Assembly (NCBI GenBank): GCA_963971225.1
Contig: OZ020268.1
Span: forward strand, 114,993,072-115,057,071
Direction: 5' to 3'
Source of the DNA: Melieria omissa
Taxonomy: Eukaryota > Arthropoda > Insecta > Diptera > Ulidiidae
Length of the DNA stretch: 64,000 bases
Positions 23,981 to 34,889 of this stretch are shown piece by piece. The notes under the pieces were generated by a model, which was not told the origin of the DNA, did not search any database, and worked only from the letters and a program-made list of their open reading frames with translations. The translations under genes were made by a program, and so were the position numbers. Positions within the stretch are counted from its first letter, which is position 1, and the number at the start of each line of letters is the position of its first letter.

Positions 23981-24902
23981 TCAGGTGTACAACTTTGCTT
24001 CCGCCGTTTTCCGATAGGTGGCTGTACCGGCTGAGGCTGGTTGAAATACATAGATGGTAATGCCTTTAAAGTGAGTGTGGACAGTGCCTAACGAATTGTC
24101 ATCGCCGTTTCAGTGACAGTTGTTCTTGTTTTCGTATTATTCACGCTCGAAAATGTCCGTTTATGTGCCCAATTCTCGCCATTTGCGGGAAGTTTTACTT
24201 TTCTGTTACAATTCGAAAAAAAATGCAGCTGAAGCGCATCGAATGCTCTCAGAAACTTACGGTGATGCTGCTCTGAGTGAAAGAACGTGTCGGGAGTGGT
24301 TTCAACGTTTTAAAAATGGTGATTTCGATGTCGAAGACAAACATGGTGGTGGAAGAGAAAAAACCTTCAAAGATGAACAACTAGAAGCATTGCTTGATGA
24401 AGATTCGTGCCAAACCCAAGAAGAGCTTGCCGAATCGTTGGGAGTGAGTCAGCAAGCCATTTCAAAACGTCTCAAGGCCCTGGGCATGATTCAGAAAGAA
24501 GGAAACTGGGTGCCGTACGAGTTGAAACCGAGGGCAATGCTTGGCCTCACGTCGCAAAAGTGGTCAAAAATTACCTGGAAACGCTGAAATGGGAAGTCTT
24601 GCCCCACCCGCCGTATTCCCCAGATGTCGCCCCTTCTGACTTCCACCTATTCCGTTCGATGGCACACGGCCTGGCAGATCAACATTTTCAATCCTTCGAA
24701 GAATTGGAAAAATGGATTGCTTCATGGATAGCGTCAAAAGAGGACTCCTTTTTTCGAGCCGGGATCCGAAAATTGCCGGAAAGATGGGAGAAAGTTGTCG
24801 CTAGCGACGGACAATACTTTGAATAATACATCTGTAAGCACTTTTTCGCAATAAAGCTTTTAATTTTGGAAAAAAACGGCGGAAGCAAAGTTGTACACCT
24901 GA
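23981..24902 (+). mobile_element. Mariner element, internally deleted (922 bp)
   Basis: A perfect 30-bp inverted repeat starts TCAGGTGTACAACTTTGCTT at 23981-24010 and is complemented at 24873-24902. TA duplications lie at 23979-23980 and 24903-24904. The element is about 0.4 kb shorter than an intact mariner (about 1.3 kb for the family). A second copy with the same ends and a different deletion is at 39963-40691. Confidence 0.95.
24153..24826 (+). pseudogene. Mariner transposase, broken by internal deletion
   Basis: The product would be the Tc1/mariner DNA transposase that binds the inverted ends and cuts at TA. The ATG at 24153 starts MSVYVPNSRHLREVLLFC. Residues 1-127 cover both helix-turn-helix regions (ERTCREWFQRFKNGD, then SLGVSQQAISKRLKALG) and end at WVPYELKPR. 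A deletion junction near 24533-24536 then joins, in a different frame, the C-terminal part from PHVAKVV through SPDVAPSDFHLF to LPERWEKVVASDGQYFE at 24826. The first two catalytic aspartates are missing and the third (APSD) remains. It cannot be active. Confidence 0.93.
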
Positions 24903-25052
24903 TATTATTTAATTTTTAATTATTACTTAATTATTGTAAAAACAGGGTTTAGTACCAAAAATTAAAACAAAAATTGGATGTTGTTGCAACCGCTAAATCA
25001 ATTAATTTCAAATGTCAATTTTCACCAGTAAAAACTGTAGCGAAAGGGTTAA

Positions 25053-26140
25053 CCAATAATTCTCTTTGCAGTTATTTCGTGAATGCGGCTTCCAAATTAT
25101 AACCAATGCAACTAGCAGCGAAGCTCTGTCATTGGCAATTTTGTTGTTTTAATTTTGTTGTTTTAATTTTGTTGGTTTAATTGTCCATAGGAAATTTGAG
25201 CGCGCACTGCCGCGACTTGTGAAATTTTAATAAATATAAATTTCGAATTTTGCGCTCACAAATCGCGTTTTTGCTATTCGAATATTTCATTTTTCCGCTC
25301 CACATTGTAGAGCTTTTGTTTCATAAATAATTATGGCTGCAAATATGTATTTGAAATTTAGGACCATTGTGAATAGTGCTGTCAAATTCATTGCATTTGT
25401 GAATTGTGCTGCCAAATTTCTTGGACCCTTTTTTGCAAGTTGCAGCAAAAACTGTTTTGTCAGACAGTGCACGTGTGCAGAGCAGCGCTTCCCACGCCAC
25501 AACAACTCAGCTCCCCTACGCCCAGCGCCCTCTGCCCCCCCAACATCGCAGCGAAGAGTCACTCACCTTCGAGCAGCCACCACTAATTGCAACAATTTGC
25601 TACACGCTGTCAAGCGCACAGACAGTCAACGCGCCGTCAGACAACCCTTAAATCGACCCGCCACGTCCGTTTGTGACGGTCGACGGAAACGTAAAATCAC
25701 AAATGCAAACAAACCGACACAAAGTGCGTTATGCATTTTATGCAACGGGGAAATAATAAAAACTCTTTGGCCATAGCCAAACTACCCTCGAGGCGCACCC
25801 AACAACCCCTAAGGGATTGCGACGATGTAAACGACGGTTGCACGTTGACCGGTTGCAGCGTTGAGTAGCGCCCAAAAAATTAAGCCAGCTTAACACATTC
25901 AATTTTGCACGCCACGCCGCCGCCGACGCTCGCTGCTTGCGCTTCATTTCCGTCGGCTGCGCGGGGGTTGTTGTACATACTGAGTACTGGGTTTTAGTTG
26001 TTTCGCTGATAAATTGCGCTGAAATTGACTTGTTGATTTTTTATGTCTCGACAGCAGCGACGCGGAAGCGCACTCTCGGTCACTGGAGAGGAAGGCGGCA
26101 TTGTAATGCAGCGATTAGGGTGTTTTAAAGTATGGCGGAA
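25053..26140. other. GC-richer non-coding block
   Basis: From about 25300 to 26130 base composition rises (GCGCCCTCTGCCCCCCCAAC, GCCGCCGCCGACGCTCGCTG). Frames up to 147 codons exist in overlapping phases with no domain. This could be a promoter or untranslated first exon. It is preceded by three TTTTGTTGTTTTAA-type repeats at 25140-25180. Confidence 0.35.
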
Positions 26141-26747
26141 AATTGAGCATTAGAACTACTCACTTAAGCGCTCACACCCTCCACAGTCGAGTTGTGCTCG
26201 AGATGAGCAATGAAAGTGTTGACACGTTTTCGCATATTTCATTCGCAAATGAACGGTTCGAATACAAAAGCTTAAGTTTTAAATTAGAAAATTCATGTGA
26301 CAAAAAAATGTATTTTACATACATAGGTGACTGGATCTCTATGGCTTTATTCGGCGATGATTACATTGTATTGGCTAAGTGGTTTGTGCATTGAACTAGA
26401 AGTCAGAGGGTTGAAGGTTGTGGTCTAGACTTAGGTATTTGTTTGCTTGTTCAGTGCTCTGTTCGATAGTAAGATTTTGTGTTGGTATGACAGCTCGTAT
26501 CGATTATTACTCTCATTTGAGTTCCGGGATATATGTAGGAACATGGAGAGGAGCAGGAGAGATTCCACTCTTGAGCTGCGTAATGCAGTGCAGATCCGTA
26601 CCCCAATACGGAAATGCGAAATCCTTGCGGATCTCCTAGCAAAGGCAAACAAGAGCTGGCTGGTGCTCATTACCTGCAGGGTTAGCAGATCTATCTGGCC
26701 AAGGCACAACAAAAACAATTTGGTGAAAGTGATGAATAAAAAAAACT

Positions 26748-26912
26748 GATCCAGCTGAAAAAGAGACAATCGAACATTTCCTCTGTACATGCCCCGCTTT
26801 AGCAAGAAAGAAGTTCAAAACGCTAGGCAGATCCTTCTTCGAGGATATCAAGGATAATCAGCGATTTGCTGTCCTTTATCAACGTCTCGAACGTTTGGCT
26901 GTAAATAACTAA
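26748..26912 (+). pseudogene. LINE ORF2 C-terminal tail remnant
   Basis: The frame from 26748 reads DPAEKETIEHFLCTCPALAR, then a Lys/Phe/Arg-rich stretch to VNN and a stop at 26910-26912. This is the His-Leu-Cys-x-Cys-Pro tail typical of jockey, R1 and LOA-type ORF2 proteins and is similar to HLITECPAL in the intact element at 63074-63140. The upstream part (26540-26740) is scrambled, with frame changes. The first Cys pair is lost. Confidence 0.65.
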
Positions 26913-27034
26913 GAGTTTCGGGGCGTTTTTTTAATAAATCGGTACCTGAATATCGGTACCTGAATGTTATACCGAAAGATTGGTGCCAAAAAGAGGCTTT
27001 TAGTGCTAACTGAATGTCTTGAGACTTCATCATT

Positions 27035-27223
27035 TTAATGGGACGGAGTTATAATCTGAAAATCAGAATATTATTGGCAGAAATGCATACTCATAAATTT
27101 TGAAATTAGCAGCAACATATATTTCGAGTAATTATTTTGCGTGGGTCATAAGGTCTGAATAGGTATGTGAGGGCCTTAAACACTTGCTGGGACGCATTAT
27201 CTCAATGGTCCCGAACGGGTTAA
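27035..27223. mobile_element. TTAA-flanked MITE, second copy of the 48166 family
   Basis: TTAA lies at 27035-27038 and 27220-27223. The inside shares GGCAGAAATGCATACTCATAAA and CTTGCTGGGACGCATTATC, CCCGAACGGGTTAA with 48166-48414 (GGTAGAAATG, CTTGCTGGGACGTATTATCC, CCCGAAAAGGTTAA). No coding content; piggyBac-like by target preference only. Confidence 0.6.
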
Positions 27224-27239
27224 TCAACCAATCAATCAA

Positions 27240-27341
27240 CCACCATTCGAAACCGCGTTTGCCATTTACAGTTTTTGTAACAAATTTGTAATTTGGAGGG
27301 TATTCAAACCCTTAAAACTCTCCCTGTGTGCATCACTGACT
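27240..27341 (-). mobile_element. Short MITE remnant of the 9451 family
   Basis: The right-hand boundary CTCCCTGTGTGCATCACTG is the complement of CAGTGATGCACACAGGGAG, matching CAGTGACGCACACAGGATTT at 11773. GGAGGGTATTCAAACCCTTAA parallels the G-run/C-run hairpin of the other copies. The other end is missing or unrecognisable. Confidence 0.45.
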
Positions 27342-27661
27342 CCCTTTTGCTTTTTCCCCCATTAAAATTAATGGTTGCCCACTACTAAGCTTCAATATAA
27401 CTGTAACTTATAGTTACAAAGCTACTTAAATATTATATTGTAAGACTAATTATACATTGGGTTCTTTGGGCGGTTTCATGTTCCAGTTTTATACATGTGT
27501 GAGTTATAGTTCCAAAGTTGAAAAAATAATGTTAATTGCTTAACCTTCAAATGAATGAATTACTTTCTTAATTGATAGACATGTTTGTTTTCTTTTTAAC
27601 AAAAGCTACAAACAGCCACAAGATTTTGGAGTAGTCATCGCTTACAAAATGTTTGTTGGGT

Positions 27662-28660
27662 TAAATTTTAGGATGATTACCTCAAGGAATGCATTGAGAC
27701 ATTAAATGTACTGGACATAGACAATCAGATTAAGGCAGGTTCTCACCTTGTGGATTCGAAAAAGTCCACTTTTTTAGGAATTTTTTTTGAGAAAACGGTG
27801 TTTTTGGCATATGAACACACATTTATTTAGAGAATACAATTTTTCAAATTGAATGAATCAAAAAAGGGGGAGGGGGCGTCCATCAGTGGCGGCATGTCGG
27901 CGAGGAGGTGTCCCGCTACCGGAAGTGATTCCGTCAAAACCCGTGATCTGAAACACAAAAATCGAACACATTCTTAATGTGTACCGTATTATCTATTGAA
28001 TGAACTAAGATCATGAACAAAAATCAAAATTACAAAAGTTATGAGGTTTTAAAAAAAAGTACGATTTTCGCATTTTTTTGTTCACTTATAATTTTTTAAA
28101 TAAACAATTTTTAATATTTTTGGCTGATCGTAGTTCGTTTATTAGAAAAAACCCTAAGGAACATTTGGAAAAAATTTGGTGACGATTGGTTCATTCCAGC
28201 GCTTTCAATCACTTCCGTTATGTCCGAAAATGAGGTTCTCAGAAAAACGCGTTTAAAGTTCTATGTAACGGCCTGTAACTTTTGTAATTTTTCAGATTTT
28301 GAACTGAAATTTCTGGAGCACATTTTTGAAACATATATCTACACGATAAGGCAAAAAACATACAATCGTTTTTTTTCCCCCCACAAGGTGAGAACCTGCC
28401 TTAAGATCTCCTGGATTCCAGGACACAAAGGAATTGACGAAAACGAGGAGGTAGACAGCCTTGCTAGAACTGCGGTAGTCACGAGACCTAATGTGCCATC
28501 GCAGAGTCACTAGGATATGAGAAGAGAACCAGGAACAGAGAAGACTACCGAACACATTATACAACACTGCGATGCGGCACCTGGCGTAACCTGGCCCACT
28601 TCTAGCTTGCAGAAGAGAACACCAATCACCTAAACCTCCATGAATTGCCAAGCTTCTTTA
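27662..28660 (+). pseudogene. LINE ORF2 RNase H remnant, split by a MITE
   Basis: Before the MITE, the frame from 27672 reads DDYLKECIETLNVLDIDNQI. After it, the frame continues as KISWIPGHKGIDENEEVDSL then AR. With one TTAA removed the two join in frame as NQIKISWIPGH. WIPGH and the later acidic residue are the last RNase H motif of non-LTR ORF2. Near 28540-28575 TTEHIIQHCDAA matches the C-terminal zinc tail. Upstream catalytic motifs and the rest of ORF2 are absent, and stops occur after 28510. Confidence 0.75.
27734..28400. mobile_element. TTAA-flanked MITE with perfect 20-bp inverted ends
   Basis: The left end GGCAGGTTCTCACCTTGTGG (27734-27753) has an exact complement at 28381-28400. TTAA duplications lie at 27730-27733 and 28401-28404. 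The 667-bp inside shows no transposase. The insertion site is confirmed by the interrupted RNase H frame around it. TTAA use points to the piggyBac superfamily; the ends differ from the two other TTAA families in the window. Confidence 0.85.
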
Positions 28661-28854
28661 GGTCGTTGGGGGTTAGGGGATGTTCTGCTCTCTAAAAACT
28701 TGTAGGAGGCACAATAGATCATTGCTGATCTCAGTGCAACAAACCCCATAAAATTCTGTTCTAAATTTTAGGACATGTGCATTTCTGTCACCACGTCTTG
28801 AGTGTCACGTCTCGTATTCAATAAACCAAATCTATGGTGATGACAGGTTTTCCC

Positions 28855-28990
28855 ATAACTGAGTTCATAGATGGCATATGCGATTTAAAAACGCTCGTGA
28901 GGACATAAATGATGACCAACAGAAATTCGCGATCACTGCAGATTCCATCTAAACAGTACATGAATTCATCAAAGATTAGTCAAAATCTTC
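28855..28990 (+). pseudogene. Possible mariner DNA-binding domain remnant
   Basis: One frame reads HRWHMRFKNAREDINDDQQ, then ITADSI, a stop and VHEFIKD. This resembles the W-x-x-RFK-x-GREDVNDD linker between the two helix-turn-helix regions of some mariner transposases. It is short, has stops and has no nearby inverted ends, so the call is tentative. Confidence 0.4.
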
Positions 28991-30030
28991 AGAAAAAAAT
29001 TTTAAAATGTATTTAAAAATTTCAATGACATAAATGTTTTCTATTTTAACTAAACATTTGGCTACCAAAAAGTATGGGTGCACGGTTTGTTTCGCACAAG
29101 TTGACTGAAGTTATCACATCGATTGACACCAGTGACTGATTTTTTTTTTTACTAAACATCACATTTGACCATCAGCCACAAAGAAAAGCATTTCGAAGAC
29201 GGTGCAGCCATCCAAAAGGCTGGTAAAGACATCCTTTGTTTATTGGTTAAAAGACTTGCAGATTTCGCAAAATGTAAAACGATTTTCTGAAGAATCATTT
29301 GCCTGCTGAGAGAAGCAGCCTGTCATGTTCTATTGAACTCTGTATGTAACTTTTGACATGCAATTCACATTCTGTCATTCTTCTTCTTACAATGCTAAAC
29401 ATAGGTTCTGAAAGTGGCCATACAGCCTGTAAAGAAATTGTCTACGATCCAAGCATTCAGTATCTTGTATTATCAAGTTTGTAGAATAAATCGAAAAAGT
29501 ATGGCAATGTGTTCCAAGTACTCTTCTTTTATAAAATTCCTTTTAACTTGTATGTAGTTTTAAAGTCGATCGTTATATTTCGGGGGGTTTAAAACCCCAA
29601 AACCCATCTGAATCCGCCAGTGTCTAAGTTCTTTCAGAGTTATCATTTCAACTCTTAGCTCCGAATCATTTTTACAACCACAATGCAGAAAGATAGTAAT
29701 TTCTATGTTAATGTTTGTAATCTTAAGTGTGATTTCAAAACCGAATCAATTTATAAATAATTGTTTTTTTTATACTTATTATTAACATATGAATTGAAAA
29801 TCTAGAAATCCGAACCCATTTTCAGCAATAAATTCAAAGCAAATTCAAACAAAAACAAATTCTTTCAAGCTTTGTCAAAACAATGAATTTTCGTAATAAT
29901 CAAACGTAAAGTAAAACGAAGATTCGTCTCTGAAATTCTCTAAAATAATCTAAATAAAATTAATTTTAAATAAACAATCAAAAGTAAAGTAAAACTAAGA
30001 TTAGTCTCTGAAATACTTTAAAATTCATAA
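28991..30030. other. Non-coding DNA with a two-copy duplication
   Basis: AT-rich. AATCAAACGTAAAGTAAAAC then GAAGATTCGTCTCTGAAAT near 29898 recurs near 29977 with a few changes (period about 81). A MITE remnant lies at 29520-29624 (separate entry). No gene seen. Confidence 0.5.
29520..29624 (-). mobile_element. hAT-like MITE remnant, 50631 family
   Basis: Read on the minus strand from 29624: GGCGGATTCAG, GGGTTTTGGGGTTTTAAACC then CCCCGAAATATA, ACTACATACAAGTTAAAA. This matches the copy at 50631-50778 (GGCGGATCCAG, GGTTTTGGGGGTTGAAACCC, ACTACATACAAATTAAAA). The far end is not clear. Confidence 0.6.
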
Positions 30031-30039
30031 AATAGACTT

Positions 30040-32640
30040 TTCTAAAAGTCTATGGGAAAAATGCTCAATTGCTGTAAATACAAATAATTTGCCTTTAAAT
30101 AAATCTTTAAACAAACACAAACTCATCCCTCATCCCCGTTCGGTGTTTTTTTTTCAAATAAGAATTATAAAAGCCCTGCAACAACAACGCAGAACGAGTG
30201 ATAGGCAAATATGTGACTACTCACTTTAAATCGCAGACCGAGAGTTTTCAATTTATTTGCGATCAGCGCAATGTAAACATATGAATTCAGCACTCCAACA
30301 AATATTGCGGACTCGCATCCTTATTCACTGCGCTCACACTCTCATCTCTCATCTCGTCAAGTGAAGCAGGGCGAAGGGGGTGCTCACCCCCCTAGCGGGT
30401 TCACTGTCGCGCAGCGTACATGGAAAAAGGTTAAATCAGCAAAGGCGGCAAGTGAAGGGCGCCAAGCTTTCGAGTATCCTTAGTCGAGCCGTGGCAGATT
30501 TGTGAACACATGTCCTGGCTCCGGTTGTCCATATGCCAACAAATATTGCATGGCATACACGAGCGCAAGTCACCCTGTGCGCGGTCGCCGGCTCGACGAC
30601 ACTGCGGCGGCGGCGATGGCGGCCATTGTTGTCGATGTGGCTGTTTGGCATGTGAAATCGCGGGAGCCGACCGGGCGCACAGCAAGCGACAGCAGCCAGC
30701 TGCGAGGACGATTCGAAAGGACAACCGAGCCGAAGCGAATCGCTGTTGCTGTCATGTGACGAGAGCGAATGAGCCAGCGAGCGTGAGGCGAAGGGCTGAG
30801 TGAAAGGCAGCGAGGCGAGAAATTTAATGGCAGCTGCGTGGCAAGTGGGCGGCGGCGAGGACAGGTCGTGCAGAGCACAAAAAAAACAATTTACTAATAC
30901 TAATGTAAAAATGCAAACAACAACAACAAGAGCAGTCATGCAATCTGCGAACGCGCAAGGGATGACTGCGGCCGTTTACAGCTGAAAATGAGGCGAAAAT
31001 GTGCTGCAGCGTTGACGCCAACGTTGGCGTCAGCGTTGGCGTTGGCGTTGGCATCGCGAGCCATAAAGGTGGCAGGAAAATGAAAATTCAACAAATGGTT
31101 CAACATTTCGACCCTCGCGATTCGACTGTGGGGCGGGTGCCGGTCGCTGAGGCGGTAATTTAGTGTTGTTAGTGGGCGCTGTGTGTGTGTGTCTGTGTTT
31201 GTGTGCTAAAGTTGATGGACTTCTCAGCGTACATTGCTGGGTGCGCGGCGAGTGGCCGCAGGGACGACGAACTGATGTGCGGCGTGTTGACGATGATGGC
31301 GGTGGCGGTGGCGGGCGCATTGTTTGTTGTTGTTGTGCGGCATAAATCAGCGTAGCGTCGGGCATGCAGTAAAGCGGCGCAAGTGTACGGCGGCGCCGAA
31401 GTGAGACAGAAAAGAACAAAGCAACATTTAGAGCGCTGAGTCGCTGAGCGCGAAGCGAAGGTTTCGGTGGATTGTGTGTGTGTGTGTGTGAGTGTGAGTA
31501 TACAAGTTTCTGTGTTTTCTGGAGCAAAATTATGTCAACGAGCGATGATGATGATGAGGACAATGTTACTGTTGTTGTTGTTGTTGCCTTTTACTGCTTG
31601 TCGCTGTTGTTGTGCTTATTTTGACTGTCAAAGCGTGTGTCGCTGTGCCGGTTCTTCGTTAGTTATACTCATTTATTATTGCTGTTGTTATTGTTGTTGT
31701 AGTTTTGGTTAATTACATTTTCGAAATTGCTGTCAAGTAGTTGGGTTAAGCAAAGCGACAGCGACAACGCCAACACCACCAAAAACCCAGTCAACGCGTG
31801 CAAAGAACGAACGCGACCCAAAGCCTTAAAAAAAAGGAACAGCAATGAAGGCGTAAAGGGTGCGTAATTTAATATCGCATTTCATTTTTCATGTTTACTT
31901 GATTTTTGTACTTTTTCAGATTTGGGCAACAACAACAATAAACGAAATAAAATTTCGCCCCCCCAATGCTCAACGACTAATTTATGTCTGTCCGTGAGGG
32001 GTTTTTTATTTTCTAAAGTTTATTTGAAAAATCAGCAGCGGTCGCCTTCGCAGAAAGATACTTGCATTATTTATTTCTTACATTTTTATTTTTTTTAATT
32101 TAATTTTTTTGTTTCTTGTGTGTTTTTGTTATTGCATGCATATTTCTGAAATGTAAATAAGCAAATTTCATTTAGTCGGCAACAATCAGTTGGGGCATTT
32201 TTTTTACAATTACTTATTTTGTTTTTTCGTTTCGCCGTTTTTAACAACAACAAAAAAAAACACTGAAACTGAAGATTAATTTTTCAGCTTTTTATGGTCG
32301 CCATGTCGCTGTTGTTGTGTTGTTAGGTTGGGTCTGTCTGTCCTAACTTGTGATGCCTTTTTGGCCCCATTCCACACTTGAGCAGGAAGTTTGCTTACAG
32401 CTTAGTGCGTTATTGTTTTTGTTGGAAAAAAAGTAATGAAAAATTTTCAATATAAACTGAGAAAAAAACTGTAGGGTGAATTATAGGTCGAAAATAATTG
32501 CAGACATGGGCTCTTAAATAATGTCTGAGCTTTGCTGAATTAATTATGTTTTCGTAGGACTCGAGACAAATGCTCGTTAAACTGACTTTAAACATTCTAG
32601 TGTTAATTTGTAGTTAAAAAAAATGTTAGTTAAAAGCTTT
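30040..32640. other. GC-rich block, possible regulatory or first-exon DNA
   Basis: 30360-31760 is distinctly GC-rich. Overlapping frames up to 177 codons occur on both strands without domains (Ser/Arg/Pro/Thr-rich). A 20-bp perfect palindrome, TGACGCCAACGTTGGCGTCA, lies at 31013-31032 and is followed by GTTGGC repeats. A TG run lies at 31474-31490. The flanks 31860-32640 are AT-rich with CAA runs. No core promoter could be fixed. Confidence 0.4.
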
Positions 32641-32659
32641 ATTCGGAAACTTTAAAGTT

Positions 32660-33032
32660 CGTGTGCACAAAAATTAAACAATCGCGACCAGTGGTAAACT
32701 TTGGGCAGGCCTTGGCTTAACCATTTAGGACGAGGTTTTTTATTAGTTTGAAGAATCTCTAGAGTTCTGGGTTCTAGATCTTCTAGAGAAATCGTTTTCT
32801 TCTGAGTGCAGCAAACTTGTATGGACATTTCTGGTTCTTGATGGCACTTCCTGCAGATATTCGAAGAGAAGATTCCCGTGTTTTTGAGATAATATCCCAG
32901 TGAATAGTGCCCAGTCAGGTATACAGTGAGCATGCGGAGGTCCTTCTTTAGCATGAAGAGTATTTTGGATACTCTTCTCTTTGTGGTTAAGAACCTTTTT
33001 CGATCGACTTGTTCGTTGTCGTTATGACCCAC
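32660..33032 (-). pseudogene. LINE ORF2 C-terminal remnant
   Basis: The minus-strand frame contains LKKDLRMLTVYLTGHYSLGY, then ICRKCHQEPEMSIQVCC. LTGH followed by C-x-x-C, an acidic stretch and a Cys-rich end is the layout after the RNase H domain of non-LTR ORF2 (compare GVISGHCLLN then CRFC in the intact element). After that come PRTLEIL and Trp/Lys-rich residues. The copy at 54690-54905 is related. No upstream domains. Confidence 0.65.
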
Positions 33033-34046
33033 GTGTCCTCGGACTCAGTACAACATTCTAGAATTATGGCCTTCCTGTTCTTTCAGCAGATTATGGCTAT
33101 TCTTGACAAATATTGACGAGACCACATAGGCTTGTAAAGTCTTAAGGTTCACTTAACTGTCAAATAGTACATATACCAGTATATACCAGGTGTTTTTCTG
33201 CATAGCCAAACTTCAAACAATATGTCAATACTTCTCGAAAATAGTACAAGTTGTATGAAATGGTACCTATTCAAGGATATTCAGCATCCGTCACAATTGG
33301 AGACGGTAGACTAGTCATTTCCAAACGAATTAAATTTCTGAAACATATAGAAACAATAAACATATTTATAGCTTATTTATTATGTTTAGTCTCTTTGTTT
33401 GGTTCTAGAACCCTCAAGAAGATTGTGTGTATGTTCTGCTGACCCAAATGAAACCCTGGGATGTGTTGAAAAAACACAGAAATCTTTAAATCATTTATAG
33501 AAATTTTACTAAGAGGCAACAACTCAAAAAAGAACATATAAAGTCCTAATTTATTTGAAATTTTCTGCTCTACTGCCAGACCGGTTGTAAGATATTATGG
33601 ATACTGCCACTATATACGAATCTTTGACCTTGAATGTTGGTAATCATGACATAGGCATCATATGTCCTAAAGCTCTGTTTGAGTTCATGGCTATCTGGGT
33701 TTCAATTTAGTAGTATTTGGCCAATTCAGGCAATTAGCACTCATTGTAGCTCTGAATTTTCTCAACTTGTGGTTAACCTCCAAATCCTATTAAACAACCC
33801 ATTATTGATTAAAATTACAAAAAAAAACTAATTACAAAGCCAACTTAGTTTCAAAAATATCAAACGGTTTGATTTCGATAGATAATATGTATGTAAGTAA
33901 GAAAGTCATGAAAAAACAGCTTAAAATAATGGTTACGTTGCGGTGGCTGCCTCTATAAGAGACACACTCGGAGGCCCGAAAGGCCCATTGTGATACCACA
34001 TATTTCACCCGTTTTTGCACTGTGTATGCAACACTGTATGCAACAT
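33033..34046. other. Non-coding DNA with a dispersed repeat at its end
   Basis: 33830-34020 matches 56290-56400 in opposite orientation (CATGAAAAAACAGC, GTAAGAAAGTCATG, GATTTCGATAGATAAT) and partly 7198-7260. Otherwise AT-rich, with no gene. Confidence 0.5.
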
Positions 34047-34047
34047 A

Positions 34048-34606
34048 CGAGAGCGGGTCAATAAGTCCGTGACTTTTTCAATTTCTCGCCTCTTAATTGA
34101 AATGGCAACACTGCTCCCGTCAGCAGTCATCTGTCAGTTGACTCTTGTCAAAAATTGAACAAGCTGCGACATTTAGTTTGTTTTTGACAGCCGTTAATAT
34201 CAGACTACCGCGTTGACTGAGAAGAAAGTGGAAAAAAGTGAATTTCGTGTGCACGGGTGCACACATGTGCAGTTTCCATGGCAAAAATCCATGAATTGGG
34301 CTACGAATTGCTCCCTCATCCCACCTATTCACCCAATCTAGCCCCAAGTGACTATTTCTTGTTCTCAAACTTAAAGAAATGGCTCGGCGAAAAGAGATTT
34401 GCCTCCAATGACGAAATCATCTCACAAACAAATGCCTATTTTGAAGACCTCGACAAATCATATTTTTCGGAAGGGATAAAAAAACTGGAGAAACGTTGGG
34501 CTAAGTGTATAGATCTCAAAGGAGACTACGTTGAAAAATAAAATAACTTTTTATCTAAAAACCTGTGTTTCATTCAAAAAGTCACAGACTTATTGACCCG
34601 CCCTCG
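34048..34606 (+). mobile_element. Second mariner family, internally deleted (559 bp)
   Basis: Inverted ends of about 31 bp start CGAGAGCGGGTCAATAAGTC on the left and CGAGGGCGGGTCAATAAGTC on the right (29 of 31 matching). TA duplications lie at 34046-34047 and 34607-34608. The inside keeps a short N-terminal coding stretch (EKKVEKSEFRV) and the transposase C-terminus only. Confidence 0.92.
34278..34541 (+). pseudogene. Mariner transposase C-terminal fragment
   Basis: The ATG at 34278 begins MAKIHELGYELLPHPTYSPN, continuing to LAPSDYFLFSNLKKWLGEKR and ending at CIDLKGDYVEK. PHPxYSPxLAPSD carries the last catalytic aspartate of a mariner. The DNA-binding region and the first two aspartates are deleted. 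An N-terminal scrap lies in another frame at 34201-34254. Distinct from the family at 23981 in both protein and inverted ends. Confidence 0.9.
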
Positions 34607-34632
34607 TATGTTGCAGCACACATTTCAAGCGG

Positions 34633-34886
34633 ATGGGGAAAGGAAGGGAGGGGACCTACAGTTTAACGCCGAGTCCGAACGGCGATTGGCAGTTTTTCGT
34701 TCACACTTGGAAGTTTTGCCATAATCTGTCAAGACCGCACTTGTACCATTCTTTCAATTCTTATCTGCTTCATGTAGATATCGATGGAAGTAGACGAGTT
34801 TTTCACCAGCCCGAGCCAGGAATCGAACCTGGGGCCTTTAGTATGAGAAGCCAGCGCGCTACCCGCTGGACAATCGAGGCCGGCGG
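34633..34886 (-). mobile_element. tRNA-derived SINE, nearly complete
   Basis: Read on the minus strand: a tRNA-like head (GTCCAGCGGGTAGCGCGCTG, then a CTCAT loop), the exact B box GGTTCGATTCC (34819-34829), then GCTCGGGCTGGTGAAAAACT and a body ending GCCGTTCGGACTCGGCGTTA followed by AACTGTAGGTCCC. The head matches 6968-7050 and 46347-46425. The tail matches the other SINE at 46600, so the two families share a 3' end. Confidence 0.85.
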
Positions 34887-34889
34887 TTA

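Larger units (their letters stand above)
23138..25048. mobile_element. piggyBac-like non-autonomous element with nested mariner
   Basis: TTAA at 23134-23137 and 25049-25052 flanks the inverted ends CCCTTTCGTTAG (left) and, read from the right, CCCTTTCGCTAC. TTAA target plus CCC-type ends is the pattern of the piggyBac superfamily. The inside consists of two to three diverged ~245-bp direct repeats (ACATGGTA, TCTGTACATGGTAAAGAAAG, AGAAGAAGCAGAAAAAA) and a TA-flanked mariner at 23981-24902. No piggyBac transposase frame. Without the mariner it would be about 0.99 kb. Confidence 0.65.

Noticed and set aside
24407..24826. Separate 139-aa gene
   Set aside because: It is the frame-shifted C-terminal part of the deleted mariner transposase; its first 43 codons read the N-terminal region in the wrong frame.
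30436..31563. 167- and 177-codon minus-strand frames
   Set aside because: Ser/Arg/Thr/Pro-rich strings with CA-repeat His-Thr runs; no motif and overlapping frames on the other strand.
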